Assembly: GCF_009754915.1 (NCBI RefSeq)
Contig: NZ_WPIK01000004.1
Coordinates: 186,001 to 250,000, forward strand
DNA length: 64,000 nucleotides
Direction of reading: 5' to 3'
DNA from: Mucilaginibacter arboris
GTDB taxonomy: Bacteria; Bacteroidota; Bacteroidia; Sphingobacteriales; Sphingobacteriaceae
Every line of letters starts with the position of its first letter. Within the stretch, counting starts at the first letter, position 1. A program made the translations under genes and the position numbers. Below are positions 1 to 9,949 of the stretch, one piece after another. Below the pieces are notes generated by a model. The model was not told the DNA's origin, searched no databases, and saw only the letters and a program-made list of their open reading frames with translations.

Positions 1-635
1 AAGTCAAGATTTTCTTCCCGGTGTGCACTTACTACAATATATTTGCCATCTTGTAAACCCATCTTTTCTAATACACACGAATTTTGTATGTTATTTGTAT
101 ATTTAATTAAAACTTCTTTTAGCGGTGAACCTATGACAAACACATGATCTTTTCTAAATCCCTCGCTTAATAAATATCTACGGCTATGTTCAGTATAGGC
201 AAGGTTAATATCGCTAATATGATCTGATATTTTTCTATTAATTTCTTCGGGTACATTTTGATCAAAACATCTATTGCCCGCCTCCATATGAAAAATTGGA
301 ATCTTCAATCTTTTAGCAGCAATTGTACTCAATACGCTATTAGTATCTCCTAATACAAGCAAGGCATCTGGCATCTCTGTTTGTAATACTTCGAATGATT
401 TTGCAATTACATTACCAATAGTCTCCCCTAAATTACTTCCGGCAACATTTAAAAAATAATCAGGCTTTCTTAGCTCTAAATCTTCAAAGAATACTTCATT
501 TAACTCGTAATCATAATTTTGTCCTGTATGTATTAAAATATGATTAAAAAACAAATCACATTTTTTAATACACTCAGCTAGTCTAATAATTTCTGGTCTT
601 GTTCCAACTATTGTTGCTACTTTTAATTTCCTCAT
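1..635 (-). CDS. UDP-N-acetylglucosamine 2-epimerase family protein (WecB/FnlC type), 3' end outside window
   Basis: Reading the complement from the ATG at 635 gives an open frame of about 211 codons that runs off the window edge. It begins MRKLKVATIVGTRPEIIRLA, the typical N-terminal motif of non-hydrolysing UDP-GlcNAc 2-epimerases, and later contains LVLGDTNSVLSTIAAKR, HMEAGNRCFD and VVSAHREENLD, all hallmark segments of this GT-B-like family. The family inverts C2 of UDP-HexNAc sugars. Next to a CapE/WbjB dehydratase-epimerase and a cupin, it most likely does the final C2 epimerisation in a UDP-L-FucNAc-like pathway (FnlC/CapG/WbjD role) rather than making ManNAc; the sequence alone cannot separate the two. 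It lies 25 nt behind the cupin gene in the same operon. Confidence 0.88.
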   Translation of the reverse strand, partial: MRKLKVATIVGTRPEIIRLAECIKKCDLFFNHILIHTGQNYDYELNEVFFEDLELRKPDYFLNVAGSNLGETIGNVIAKSFEVLQTEMPDALLVLGDTNSVLSTIAAKRLKIPIFHMEAGNRCFDQNVPEEINRKISDHISDINLAYTEHSRRYLLSEGFRKDHVFVIGSPLKEVLIKYTNNIQNSCVLEKMGLQDGKYIVVSAHREENLD

Positions 636-660
636 TTCTATTTTAAAGCTATATATGCTT

Positions 661-1098
661 TTACCATCTATACCAAAAATCTTTATTAAATTTAAAATTA
701 TCGTTACTAGACTCTTCTACCGTTAGATTTGAAAATACCATCAATTTTGAATTAGTCTTGGTAGCCTTAATACCAGAAGCATAACCACCCGGAATATGTA
801 AGATTTTATTTACTCCTTCTTCTAAGTTATATTCTTCATAGTCTAAATCAGTGGATGGACTATACCAGTCGTCAGGTTTAACAAATACAAGTTTAAAGGC
901 ACCTTTTAAAACATAAAACCATTTATTTTCAATTTTATGCCCTTGCCATGCTCTTATATTATGCACATGTGAGTGTTCAATTAAATACATCCGTTTAATT
1001 GGGTACATGTTAAAATCATTGAAATAACTTAGTACTCCACGTTCATCCGTATGTTTATTACCTGTAATGAGTGTAATGTTGTTTATATTTTGTACCAT
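661..1098 (-). CDS. Cupin-fold sugar epimerase/isomerase-like protein
   Basis: 145 residues with a single beta-barrel (cupin) look: the DERGVLSYFND segment near residue 18, conserved His residues in EHSHVHNIRAWQGHK (about residues 41-55), KWFYVLKGAFKLVFV and a C-terminal HIPGGYASGIKA. This pattern fits RmlC/WxcM-type dTDP-sugar isomerases or epimerases, but it is shorter than RmlC (about 180 residues). It sits 8 nt behind capE/wbjB and 25 nt ahead of the 2-epimerase gene, exactly where UDP-FucNAc loci usually carry the bifunctional WbjC/FnlB (an SDR plus a cupin-like part). It may supply an epimerase step there. The precise reaction is inferred from context. Confidence 0.7.
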   Translation of the reverse strand: MVQNINNITLITGNKHTDERGVLSYFNDFNMYPIKRMYLIEHSHVHNIRAWQGHKIENKWFYVLKGAFKLVFVKPDDWYSPSTDLDYEEYNLEEGVNKILHIPGGYASGIKATKTNSKLMVFSNLTVEESSNDNFKFNKDFWYRW

Positions 1099-1106
1099 GT
1101 TTATTA

Positions 1107-2144
1107 CTATCCATTGTATTGAACAACTTCCTCTTTACCAAAAACTTCATTTTTAATTAGAGGAAGCTTTGATAATAATTTTTTCATCCCTTCCACTCCT
1201 TCTTGCTTAGTATTATGTGAATGGTAATCTTCAACATTGGAGATATCCTTTTTACCCTCCGAAAAATATTGATTATAATTTAAATCTCTATTATCAGCTG
1301 GTATTCTATAAAATTCGCCCATATCTTCTGCTTTCAACATTTCTTCACGGGTGCACAAAGTTTCATAAAGCTTTTCCCCATGTCGAGTTCCAATAATCTT
1401 AATTTTAGAATTAGATTTACATAATTCAATAAGTGCTTGTGCTAAATCACCTATAGTACCGGCAGGAGCTTTATTTACGAAAAGATCGCCCTGGTTACCT
1501 TTGGTAAAAGCAAACAAAACCAAATCTACGGCTTCTTCTAATGACATTAAAAAACGTGTCATAGCAGGATCTGTAATTGTTATGCTTTCTTTATTCTGTA
1601 TTTGCTTCAAAAAAAGCGGAATAACAGATCCGCGTGACCCCATTACATTACCATATCTTGTCAAACAAATTGTAGTAGTATTGTCGGTAATGTTACGAGA
1701 GGCAGCTATTGCTACTTTTTCCATTAGTGCCTTAGAAATACCCATAGCATTTATTGGATACGCAGCTTTGTCTGTACTTAAGCAAATAACCCTGTTAACT
1801 TTATTAGCAATAGCTGCATCTATTGTGTTTTGAGTACCGAAAACATTTGTTTTAGTAGCTTCTATTGGAAAGAACTCACAAGAAGGAACTTGTTTTAAAG
1901 CAGCAGCATGGAAAACATAATTGACACTATGCATAGCACGTTCTATGCTATTATAATCTCGCACATCACCAATATAAAATTTCAGCTTTGGGTTATTTAA
2001 AGCAACCCTCATGTCATGTTGTTTTTTTTCGTCACGCGAAAAAATCCGTATTTCTCTTATATCTGTATTTAAGAAGCGATGCAATACTGCGTTTCCAAAT
2101 GAACCAGTGCCACCAGTAATTAAGAGAACTTTGTCTTTAAACAT
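1107..2144 (-). CDS. UDP-GlcNAc 4,6-dehydratase/5-epimerase (CapE/FnlA/WbjB family)
   Basis: 345-residue extended SDR. The N-terminus (MFKDKVLLITGGTGSFGNAV) holds the TGGTGSFG dinucleotide-binding motif, followed by IRIFSRDEKKQHDMR and YIGDVRDY, a signature of the CapE/WbjB/FnlA group. HAAALKQVPSCEFFP, STDKAAYPINAMGISKALME (the catalytic region; here M replaces the usual active-site Tyr, as in this family) and GTRHGEKLYETL follow. The family converts UDP-GlcNAc to UDP-2-acetamido-2,6-dideoxy-4-hexulose with epimerisation, the first step to UDP-L-FucNAc/QuiNAc type sugars. Full length for the family. It is followed within 10 nt by the cupin gene. Confidence 0.9.
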   Translation of the reverse strand: MFKDKVLLITGGTGSFGNAVLHRFLNTDIREIRIFSRDEKKQHDMRVALNNPKLKFYIGDVRDYNSIERAMHSVNYVFHAAALKQVPSCEFFPIEATKTNVFGTQNTIDAAIANKVNRVICLSTDKAAYPINAMGISKALMEKVAIAASRNITDNTTTICLTRYGNVMGSRGSVIPLFLKQIQNKESITITDPAMTRFLMSLEEAVDLVLFAFTKGNQGDLFVNKAPAGTIGDLAQALIELCKSNSKIKIIGTRHGEKLYETLCTREEMLKAEDMGEFYRIPADNRDLNYNQYFSEGKKDISNVEDYHSHNTKQEGVEGMKKLLSKLPLIKNEVFGKEEVVQYNG

Positions 2145-2160
2145 ATTAATTATATCTATC

Positions 2161-3315
2161 CTAATGAGTTATTTTATTGATTGTGCCTAATACCTCTATC
2201 CAAGTATTGGCTGAGTGCTTATTCCAGATATTCGAAGGAATGATTGCCTTTTCATACTTAATTAAATTATTAAAAGCATCTGCCCAAGCCTGAGAATCAT
2301 AACTATCTATAAATTCTACATTCTTGTATCCTGCAAGCGTTTCTAAAGCATATTCCTCTTTTGCGCAAAAGATATATTTGTTTTGTGAAGCCGCTTCTAT
2401 CAAAGGTAAGCCAACGGTTTCAATAGTACTAGGGAACAAAACAACTTTAGATTGAGTATATTCCTGCCATATCCTATCCTTACTAAGATTACCTGTGAGA
2501 GTAATGTTATTTTTCATGCAACTATAATCCTCCATTAATCCCAATGTTTTAATTTCATCTTCTGTAAGGGTTAACACCAAATTGGTTCTTTTAAATAAAT
2601 CGTTATTAACAAGTTTTAGAATTTTTAGCATTTCAAATAGCAAATTATGATTTTTATATATAAAACCTGTTGCTGGATAAAATAATCTATATATCTCCGA
2701 TACAGTTACTAATTGGTCATCAACGATATGCAAAGCTACAGATGGTGGTATAACAAATATTTTTTTTAAAGCAACATCAAATTTTTTCGAAAGCTTCTTT
2801 TTTATCCATTCAGCCTGCACTATAAAATATGTATTACGCATAATTAAATACGATACAAAAAAAGGATATATTTTAGCATAAAACCATAGAATTCTTTCGT
2901 TCTTTTTAATGGGATTCCAGTATCTTGAAATTAAAGGAATTATATTGTGATAATAAATAAGTTGAGGAATCTTTTTATCAAAAACAACCCCTGTATTTTG
3001 AAAAGACATAATAAGAAATGGTTCAATCTTCAGTTTTTTAATACTTCGCCTAAAGCCATAATAATCCCAAAATACTCTCTCTAAATAGTTTTTTTTATTC
3101 AGTATAATAAACTCAATATTTGTTACTGCTTTAATTTCAAGTTTAACACAACAGAATACTATAAAATTTAAATTAAATTCATTAACACTTTCAAGAAACT
3201 GCTGAAGTATTGTTAAAGCCCCACTCGTAACAGTAGCTGTTGCATTCACAACAATTGTTTTTTTGCTGCTAGTACTTTTTTCTGATATCATGGAAATTTT
3301 CTTTGCATTATTCAA
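2161..3315 (-). CDS. Glycosyltransferase, GT4-like
   Basis: 384 residues with a GT-B layout: a variable N-terminal half and a C-terminal half carrying RLFYPATGFIYKNHNLL, NNITLTGNLSKDRIWQEYTQSKVVLFPSTIETVGLPLIEAASQ (quoted here only as landmarks around residues 270-312) and the E-x7-E like EAASQ helix that binds the nucleotide-sugar phosphate/ribose in GT4 enzymes. It transfers one sugar of the repeat unit; donor and acceptor cannot be read. It overlaps the upstream polymerase gene by 8 nt, so the two are translationally coupled. Confidence 0.8.
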   Translation of the reverse strand: MNNAKKISMISEKSTSSKKTIVVNATATVTSGALTILQQFLESVNEFNLNFIVFCCVKLEIKAVTNIEFIILNKKNYLERVFWDYYGFRRSIKKLKIEPFLIMSFQNTGVVFDKKIPQLIYYHNIIPLISRYWNPIKKNERILWFYAKIYPFFVSYLIMRNTYFIVQAEWIKKKLSKKFDVALKKIFVIPPSVALHIVDDQLVTVSEIYRLFYPATGFIYKNHNLLFEMLKILKLVNNDLFKRTNLVLTLTEDEIKTLGLMEDYSCMKNNITLTGNLSKDRIWQEYTQSKVVLFPSTIETVGLPLIEAASQNKYIFCAKEEYALETLAGYKNVEFIDSYDSQAWADAFNNLIKYEKAIIPSNIWNKHSANTWIEVLGTINKITH

Positions 3316-4495
3316 TACTTTCTTCTTTATTATAATTATTTTTTTTATTCAATTGATGTTTTATCATAGAAAAGGCTACTGGATAAATCAGTTGTATACT
3401 TGCTGCAGAATAAGAAATTGTATTGTGAAAATTAGCCAATATAATTATATTAAAAAGTATTGCTAAGCCTGTAACTTTATAAGTATCTGATTTCTGAATT
3501 AAAAAGTAATACAGATTAACTATTGCTATGAAATAAAGAAATAAAAATATTATCCCTTTCCAGCGTAAATATGAAAAACTATAAACATACATTGTACCTA
3601 CGTTTAAGAAAGGATTAATTTGATTAAACTCCTTTTGATCCTGCTTAATAAAAAACTTAGTAAAAAAACCAGGCAGGAATTCATTTAGTATTAAGTTACT
3701 ATAGCTTCCTTCTGGCTTTCTAACATAGTTAATATTATTTTGAAGATTGGCAACCGGAGAAGCCACATACAAATATGACCAATAAAATTCTTTTGGTATT
3801 GAACTGCTAAGAAACTCCTCTGTAGCTCCTGAAGACCTAGGAATATAAGTTGGGTCGCCTTCACCCGACCTAAGATTGCCCAAATAGCCAAACATAAACA
3901 GCACTACTATTACGCCTATTATAGTTTTAAAAATAAGCATTACAGATATTTCCCTTTTCCCCAACAAATATACAATCAGTGTTCCCAATAAAATATTTAA
4001 AATACTTGACCGATAAACTAGCAGTAGAAATGGAACAATAGAAATAAGGAAAAACAAAAAAAGTTTTCCTTTTTTTAAAGAAATGTATTGGTGAAATAAA
4101 TAAATAGTATAAAAAGTATTAAAAGAAACCAAGAAGGTATGTATAACAGGTATGCCAAATGAATCTTCAGTAGTATATTCATATGTTCCTTTTAACAATT
4201 TTATCAAAGGGATGTTTCTTGAATAACATGCTTCAAAAGTATAAAGTGCAAAGATGATTGATATTATAATTGCATTTGTTCTCGATTCTTTAATTTTTGT
4301 ATACTTAAAAGGCTTAATTAGGTTTATAACAAGTCCCAATATTCCGCATATTAAAAAAGTAAATATATAAAATAGAAGTAGACCCATACCTAATCTGGGG
4401 TAAAGTGTTGACCATTGAAAAGAATAAAAAACAAAAGGAACAATAAAAGAAAATATATATATAAAATTAGGGTTAAAAAGTATTTTTTTTATCAT
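3308..4495 (-). CDS. wzy: Wzy-like oligosaccharide repeat unit polymerase
   Basis: 395 residues with about ten strongly hydrophobic segments (for example FIYIFSFIVPFVFYSF at the N-terminus, LLLFYIFTFLICGILGLVI, LLIFKTIIGVIVVLFMFG) and a large loop in the second half that contains GNLRSGEGDPTYIPRSSGA and RKPEGSYSNLILNEFLPGFF. One such gene per O-antigen/capsule cluster and this topology identify Wzy, the periplasmic polymerase of undecaprenyl-linked repeats. Sequence conservation in Wzy is low, so the call leans on topology, the RSGEG-type loop and context (wzx and glycosyltransferases next door). The locus is visibly AT-rich here. Confidence 0.78.
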   Translation of the reverse strand: MIKKILFNPNFIYIFSFIVPFVFYSFQWSTLYPRLGMGLLLFYIFTFLICGILGLVINLIKPFKYTKIKESRTNAIIISIIFALYTFEACYSRNIPLIKLLKGTYEYTTEDSFGIPVIHTFLVSFNTFYTIYLFHQYISLKKGKLFLFFLISIVPFLLLVYRSSILNILLGTLIVYLLGKREISVMLIFKTIIGVIVVLFMFGYLGNLRSGEGDPTYIPRSSGATEEFLSSSIPKEFYWSYLYVASPVANLQNNINYVRKPEGSYSNLILNEFLPGFFTKFFIKQDQKEFNQINPFLNVGTMYVYSFSYLRWKGIIFLFLYFIAIVNLYYFLIQKSDTYKVTGLAILFNIIILANFHNTISYSAASIQLIYPVAFSMIKHQLNKKNNYNKEESIE

Positions 4496-4518
4496 TTTAA
4501 ACTTTCATAATATAATGG

Positions 4519-5592
4519 CTATTCAAAACTACTAATACGACTATTATAAATAGCCTCCGTCTGTTCTATTGCTGTTTGAAAAAAATATCCCACTTTAAGT
4601 TTACTTTTTATTGAATCTATATTTTTTAACATGGCCTCATATTGATCAACATTTATTTTATCAATTATATCGCTTAGTTCAATTAAGTTATTAATAACAA
4701 TGCCAATACCATTCTCTAAAACAAATTTACTTAAAGCTGCATTATTGGGTAATATTACCGGAAGCCCAGATGCCAAATATAATGAGATCTTATGTGGATT
4801 ATTATAAGCAATGTAATTACCATATAGCCCGTCGCACTGCTCAATATTGTTTCCATCCCAAATTAAACCAAAACTACCTTTTAACTTTTCAACAAGATCT
4901 TCTGCGCTAAAGGTTCCTTCCCATATTACATGCTCTTGTTTTTCAAGACGCTTTAAATTTAAACCTGGTCCATATAATCTAAAATAAATATTTTTCGAGA
5001 TACTATCTAAATCGTAGATATATTCACCCTTAGCCAGATTACCCGCAATTACTACATCTTTTTTACCTTTACTAAATATTGATAAACGATTGAATTCATT
5101 TTCGTTTGTATATAAATAATCAAAAATACCTAATACTATAATTTCTGCTTTAATAGACTTAGATTTCAACCATTGTGTCATATTATCATTATGTGTAATA
5201 AGCACATCATAAGCATTTAAATTACTAATTTCATAAGATACCTTTTGATTAGACTTTTGAAACCTCAAAGAATCCAAGTCATGAATCATACAAGCAAAAA
5301 AACAATCTCTAAACTTTAATAATTTAATAAACACTTTAAAATAACCTTTTAATCCAAATAAAGGATACTGAATTATAATCAATGATCTTGGTTTTATTTT
5401 TAATATTATAACTATTAGTTGAAATAGTATTTTTATTAAGTTGACAAAAATTAAATACTTATGCTTATAAAAATTCAATTGAATAAGTTCATACCCTTGC
5501 TTTTCAAGTATTTTTGTGCAGTCATTAACAGCTTTATTTCCTGCATGCTTTAATTCATTATTAATTACATTTATATATATATGGTATTTCAT
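4519..5592 (-). CDS. Glycosyltransferase, galactofuranosyltransferase-like (WbbI type)
   Basis: 357 residues. The N-terminus (MKYHIYINVINNELKHAGNK) with the following AVNDCTKILEKQGY, IIIQYPLFGLKGYFK, MIHDLDSLRF and a C-terminal NNPHKISLYLASGLPVI resembles the beta-1,6-galactofuranosyltransferase WbbI group, in which the NK near residue 18 and the MIHDLDSLR segment are recurrent. That reading agrees with a UDP-galactopyranose mutase (glf) at 23948-25051 in the same locus. The family level is fairly safe; the Galf specificity is inference. No gene lies in the 300 nt upstream. Confidence 0.72.
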   Translation of the reverse strand: MKYHIYINVINNELKHAGNKAVNDCTKILEKQGYELIQLNFYKHKYLIFVNLIKILFQLIVIILKIKPRSLIIIQYPLFGLKGYFKVFIKLLKFRDCFFACMIHDLDSLRFQKSNQKVSYEISNLNAYDVLITHNDNMTQWLKSKSIKAEIIVLGIFDYLYTNENEFNRLSIFSKGKKDVVIAGNLAKGEYIYDLDSISKNIYFRLYGPGLNLKRLEKQEHVIWEGTFSAEDLVEKLKGSFGLIWDGNNIEQCDGLYGNYIAYNNPHKISLYLASGLPVILPNNAALSKFVLENGIGIVINNLIELSDIIDKINVDQYEAMLKNIDSIKSKLKVGYFFQTAIEQTEAIYNSRISSFE

Positions 5593-5892
5593 GTGTTGTG
5601 TTAATATTATGAACGTGTTTAAACTTTTTTCTATGTCTCTATTTTGGGGCTGATGCTTTTTTTAACCTATTAAAACTGGTGCCTTGATCGACCTAAATCA
5701 ATCAAAACCAGGCAATACAAATTTTTAGGCGGTAAAAGAAGCATGGTATAAAGCACAAAAAAATAAGTTTAAACAAGTTCTATAATTAAGGATGTTTCTA
5801 TCAACTTAATATTTTCGGAATTTACACTATTATATAAATACGTTTTTTAAAAACGACATGCTTATACATTAAAAGATCAAATTATCATCAAC
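5593..5892. other. Intergenic gap with one full and one degenerate copy of the 12-mer repeat
   Basis: No open frame or RNA gene is recognisable. It holds an exact TAAAAGAAGCAT at 5733-5744 and a degenerate opposite copy (ATGCTTTTTTTAACC) from 5653, which together bound an imperfect inverted repeat of about 92 bp. A promoter for the genes downstream (5592 and below) is plausible here but no convincing -33/-7 pair was found. Confidence 0.5.
5733..5744 (-). repeat. Dispersed 12-mer ATGCTTCTTTTA, single intergenic copy
   Basis: Exact copy in reverse orientation, with the A-rich tail (revcomp CCGCCTAAAAATT) typical of the family. It is the only exact copy in the first 16 kb. Confidence 0.85.
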
Positions 5893-6816
5893 TTACCCCA
5901 GGCTTCTAAACAATAAATTAATTCTTTTACTCCAACCAATCACAGATAAAAGTAATCGTTGTTTGATAGTAAGAAAACTCTTTTTATTTTTCTTACTAAT
6001 TGCATTATTCCAAATACTGATTTCAAGTTTCAATAAATAAACCCAGAAATACATTTTTTTTTCAATCATCAATGGAATAGCTATATCATTGTAATATCTC
6101 AAAACAGAATCATAAAATTTTAGATTTAAACCAGGTGTATGTGAAACTCCTTTATTATGAATACGATATGCCACTAAACACTTAGGAATATAGTGAAATT
6201 TAATGTTATTGATTAATATTTTAGTCCATAAAGGGTCGTCTTCTAAAAATGGATAAGTTTCATTAAACCCACCTAAACTACTTAGCATAACTCTATTAAG
6301 AAAAACAGCCGGTGCTTTAATAAAATTAGCCTTTAATTGTTCTTTTATTTGTGTTTTTAATTTTGAAGGGAAAACAGATTTATAAGGCCAGGTACTTAAT
6401 ACATTATCAGGTGTATCTTTGAATGTTTTTAGCTTTGAAACTAATACCCTTGCATTTGGATTTTTCTGGGAGTAATCCATAAATGAAGATATACAATTTG
6501 GCAATAATAAATCATCGCCAGCAATAAGCTTTATCCATTCCCCACTTGCTTTTGCAAAACCTCTATTACAATTAGAAGCTATACCTGTGTTTTCATGATG
6601 TTCTAGGATTTTAATATTGGTAAACCTATTTTTGTTCTTATCTAAATACATCCATTCCTTACATAATTTTATTGTTAAGTCATGAGAACAATCATCGGAA
6701 ATTATTAGCTCGATGCTTTTATAATTTTGCTGCCAGATACTTTCAAGTGTTTCAATAATAAATTCCTCGGAATTATATGCTACAACAATTACACTGACTA
6801 ATCTTTCTAACATCAT
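5893..6816 (-). CDS. Glycosyltransferase family 2
   Basis: 307 residues with a GT-A fold. The N-terminus reads LVSVIVVAYNSEEFIIETLE, followed by IELIISDDCSHDLT, the characteristic GT2 nucleotide-binding region, HHENTGIASNCNRGFAKA, and a metal-binding region AGDDLL near residue 98. The acceptor-side FLEDDPLWTKIL (about residue 187) fits the ED catalytic motif of the family. It should act on the cytoplasmic face to extend the lipid-linked repeat unit. It lies 92 nt downstream of wzx. Linkage and donor cannot be inferred. Confidence 0.88.
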   Translation of the reverse strand: MMLERLVSVIVVAYNSEEFIIETLESIWQQNYKSIELIISDDCSHDLTIKLCKEWMYLDKNKNRFTNIKILEHHENTGIASNCNRGFAKASGEWIKLIAGDDLLLPNCISSFMDYSQKNPNARVLVSKLKTFKDTPDNVLSTWPYKSVFPSKLKTQIKEQLKANFIKAPAVFLNRVMLSSLGGFNETYPFLEDDPLWTKILINNIKFHYIPKCLVAYRIHNKGVSHTPGLNLKFYDSVLRYYNDIAIPLMIEKKMYFWVYLLKLEISIWNNAISKKNKKSFLTIKQRLLLSVIGWSKRINLLFRSLG

Positions 6817-6907
6817 TTAATCTATTTTAATAATAAATATTGTCCTTAATAGCACATGTATCTTCAATTGAAATCAGAAACTTCCTAAATCAGGTAGTTC
6901 TTTGTCA

Positions 6908-8173
6908 TTACAATCTTAGTGTTTGATTTTGAAAAATTAATTTTCTAAAAATGAAAATCATAATGAAAAAATAAAACATATAATTTAATGCAAAAGCTAT
7001 AGTTATCCCATAAAAGCCATACTTAAATACTAATAAATATCCTAATCCGATGTAACTTATACTAGATAAAATTTCAGTAATAACAAACAATTTTGTCATT
7101 GCTTTCGCCAACATTAAGTAGGCTAATATCCATGCTGCTATTTTAAAACAGTCTCCTATTAATTGCCATAAAAACAATCGTTCCATAGACAAAAAACTTT
7201 CAGTATATAAAGTTTTTATGATAAAGAACCGTAAAAGGTAAATGATAACAGAAGTAAGGAATACTAAAGGGACTATTATTTTATATCCTTGAAAAATTTC
7301 CTTTCTTAACTCACGGTTCTCTTTTAGAGAAGATAATTTTGGTAAATAATAAGTGCTTAAAGAAGTTGTTATTAGCATTAAATACCCGTCTGAAATCCGC
7401 ATCATGCCCTGCCAGTATCCAGCAGAATTCATACCGGTCTTAACAATCAACATATTTCGCAAAATGATTTGTGATACAGGAACAGTTAATGCTGTAACAA
7501 TAGCCATTAAACTGTAATGGCTTAAATTAATAGCCATTTCTTTATTATAAGCTTGTTTGAAGTAATCCCAGGAAAACCAGGGGCTTTTTAAAATTAAGGT
7601 AGCTGTAACAAAAAAAACAATGGATTGAGCTAGGACAAGCGCATATAATGCCCCTTCAATTTTATAAAAATAAACCAGTATAATGGTAAATACTAAACCA
7701 ATTAAACTCCCGGCAGTATTGACAATTGTATAAGTTTTGATTTGCCCCTTCCCGTTTAATATAGATATTAACAAGGAATTTAAAGCATATAGGACAATTG
7801 TTAATCCTAATATCCGAACCGGGTTTGCAAAGATATCACTGGTAAATATCCACTTTGAAAAATAGGAACCAAATACAAGCAGTAATAATCCAATAACTGC
7901 TGAACAATATAAAGATATTTTTAAAGCTGTGCTAAATAAGGATTTTAATTTATCCTCGTTATCATTATATTCAGCCGTATATTTTACTATACCAGTATTG
8001 ATAGCCCCATTTGCAAAGGTTAATATAATAGTAATAAAATTTGTAAATGCACCTATTAAAGCAACGCCTGCGGGTCCGGTAAATATAGCTATAGCCTTAC
8101 CTGCTACAAAACCCGAAGCAATACGAATAAGGGTAATAATAGCAGAAAAAAAGGTTGTTTTTACTAATTTCAA
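6908..8173 (-). CDS. wzx: Wzx-like O-antigen/repeat-unit translocase
   Basis: 421 residues with about 12 membrane segments. The start, [20 protein letters not shown], and the following [21 protein letters not shown] match the WzxE-like lipid III/O-antigen flippase group of the MOP superfamily. It would move undecaprenyl-linked repeat units to the periplasm for the Wzy at 3308-4495. Its start overlaps the end of the aminotransferase gene by 4 nt, which indicates coupling. Confidence 0.88.
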   Translation of the reverse strand: MKLVKTTFFSAIITLIRIASGFVAGKAIAIFTGPAGVALIGAFTNFITIILTFANGAINTGIVKYTAEYNDNEDKLKSLFSTALKISLYCSAVIGLLLLVFGSYFSKWIFTSDIFANPVRILGLTIVLYALNSLLISILNGKGQIKTYTIVNTAGSLIGLVFTIILVYFYKIEGALYALVLAQSIVFFVTATLILKSPWFSWDYFKQAYNKEMAINLSHYSLMAIVTALTVPVSQIILRNMLIVKTGMNSAGYWQGMMRISDGYLMLITTSLSTYYLPKLSSLKENRELRKEIFQGYKIIVPLVFLTSVIIYLLRFFIIKTLYTESFLSMERLFLWQLIGDCFKIAAWILAYLMLAKAMTKLFVITEILSSISYIGLGYLLVFKYGFYGITIAFALNYMFYFFIMIFIFRKLIFQNQTLRL

Positions 8174-9279
8174 AATTTATACTTAAACCCATTCAGTACT
8201 TCTATCACGCTGTCTACTTCGTTGTCAGACATAACCGGACTTAAAGGTAAACTTATTACTTCGCCATGTATTTTTTCGGAAACAGGGAAGCTAAGGCTGT
8301 TCCATTCCTGATAAGCCTCTTGTTTATGTGGCGGAATAGGATAATGAATAACTGTTTGAATGCCATTATCAGTAAGATATTTTTGCAAGTATTCCCTATT
8401 GCTAGTACGAATAACGAATAAATGCCAAACTTGGGCTTCCTGTAATTTTACTATAGGCAAAATAATTTCAGGGTTTGTGATCCATGTTAAATAACGATTA
8501 GCAATATCTCTTCTTATTTGAGTTTCCTGATCCAGGCTTTTTAGTTTAACACTCAAAAGTGCTGCCTGCAATTCATCTAAACGACTGTTTACCCCTTTAA
8601 ACTTATTTTGGTATTTAACCTGGGAACCATAGTTTAATAAAGCCCTGATTGTCGTTGCTAATTCATTATCATTAGTAGTAATTGCTCCGGCATCACCTAA
8701 GGCACCTAAATTTTTACCCGGGTAAAAACTAAAGCCTGCGGCATCTCCAAAATTACCTGCACGTTTACCGTTAGCTGTTGCACCATGCGCTTGGGCACAA
8801 TCTTCAATTACCTTTAAATTATATTTTAAAGCAATCGCATTAATTGCTGCCATATCACATAATTGTCCGTATAAATGAACTGGCAATATAGCTTTAGTTT
8901 TTGGGGTAATTTTAGCCTCAATTAAATCTGGATCAATGTTATAGGTAGTAATATGGGGTTCTACCAAAACAGGAACCAGATTATTTTCTGAAATTGCTAA
9001 AATACTCGCAATGTAGGTATTTGAAGGAACTATTATTTCATCTCCTTCCTTGAAAATACCAAGTTCTTTATAAGCCCTAATAATTAGAATCAAAGCATCT
9101 AATCCGTTTGCTACACCAATAGTATGCTTTGTACCGCAATAAAAAGAAAAATCTTTTTCAAACTGTTTTACTTCATTCCCTAAAATGTACCAACCAGAAT
9201 CCAACACACGTTCAAATGCTTGTTTCAATTCTGATTTATATTGTTGATTTATACTATATAGATCTAAAAAATTTATCAT
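8170..9279 (-). CDS. fdtB: dTDP-3-amino-3,6-dideoxyhexose aminotransferase (FdtB/QdtB family)
   Basis: 369-residue DegT/DnrJ/EryC1 PLP-dependent aminotransferase. It shows the family landmarks [49 protein letters not shown] and, with the PLP lysine, [18 protein letters not shown] (Lys near residue 187). The [10 protein letters not shown] and [11 protein letters not shown] signatures are those of FdtB/QdtB, which transaminate dTDP-3-keto-6-deoxyhexose at C3. Two FdtA-type ketoisomerases (11899-12707) that make its substrate lie in the same operon. No FdtC/QdtC-type N-acyltransferase is present in the window. Confidence 0.87.
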   Translation of the reverse strand: MINFLDLYSINQQYKSELKQAFERVLDSGWYILGNEVKQFEKDFSFYCGTKHTIGVANGLDALILIIRAYKELGIFKEGDEIIVPSNTYIASILAISENNLVPVLVEPHITTYNIDPDLIEAKITPKTKAILPVHLYGQLCDMAAINAIALKYNLKVIEDCAQAHGATANGKRAGNFGDAAGFSFYPGKNLGALGDAGAITTNDNELATTIRALLNYGSQVKYQNKFKGVNSRLDELQAALLSVKLKSLDQETQIRRDIANRYLTWITNPEIILPIVKLQEAQVWHLFVIRTSNREYLQKYLTDNGIQTVIHYPIPPHKQEAYQEWNSLSFPVSEKIHGEVISLPLSPVMSDNEVDSVIEVLNGFKYKF

Positions 9280-9334
9280 TATACTTGCTTTAACTTATAC
9301 GGATCACTTATAATATAAGTGTTTATATTAAACT

Positions 9335-9949
9335 TCATTTATTGAAGTTCAATTTAATAACTTCTCTTTCAATAATATCTGGCTTATACTCTAATAATTT
9401 TTTTTCATTTAAAAATCCGGTTAAAACAGCGGCGGTATTAATTCCTAATCTTTTCCCAGTTTGAATATCTTTTCCGGTATCACCAACGAACCAATCCTTT
9501 GAGTGTATAGTTACCCCATTTTTTATCAAATCATGTTTTTCTTGTGTTTGACCCGTTACAAATACCTTCTTTACAACATCCAACCATCCAAATTGATCAA
9601 TTTGTTCCAAAGCCCTTTTTTCAGATTGTCTTGAAGTAACAATGAATATTTTATAGGTGTATTTTAACTTATTCAAATAGTCTGATATCCCTTCAAAAGG
9701 CGTGTCTAAAACGAGCCACTCTGGAAGTTCAATCCTTTCTAACCATTCTTTTTCAAATTTACTTATATCTTCCAAACTATAAGAAAATACATTTTGTAAG
9801 ATTTCCTTGTGACTAATTTTATTTCTTTTATATGTCCAGTATTCATCAAAAGATAATTTAGATGATGGTATCATATTTTGAAATAGCTGATAAAGCCTAG
9901 GTCTGGACTCTATTAAGGTACCATCCAAATCAAAGAATATATTTTCCAT
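9335..9949 (-). CDS. HAD-superfamily hydrolase (phosphoglycolate phosphatase-like)
   Basis: 204 residues with all four HAD motifs: FFDLDGTL (catalytic Asp near residue 7), IVTSRQSEKRA (motif II), a Lys in the KHDLIKNG region and WFVGDTGKDIQ (motif IV). The helical cap between motifs I and II is C1-like. These enzymes remove phosphate from small metabolites or sugar phosphates. The start overlaps the end of the SDR gene by 20 nt, so it belongs to the sugar operon; its substrate is unknown. Confidence 0.82.
   Translation of the reverse strand: MENIFFDLDGTLIESRPRLYQLFQNMIPSSKLSFDEYWTYKRNKISHKEILQNVFSYSLEDISKFEKEWLERIELPEWLVLDTPFEGISDYLNKLKYTYKIFIVTSRQSEKRALEQIDQFGWLDVVKKVFVTGQTQEKHDLIKNGVTIHSKDWFVGDTGKDIQTGKRLGINTAAVLTGFLNEKKLLEYKPDIIEREVIKLNFNK

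Noticed and set aside
3263-3466. Plus-strand frame at the GT4/wzy junction
   Set aside because: Ile/Phe-rich antisense of wzy with no recognisable features.
5653-5744. MITE-like element bounded by inverted 12-mers
   Set aside because: The three bounded units of 88-95 bp share no inner sequence and no target-site duplication was recognised.
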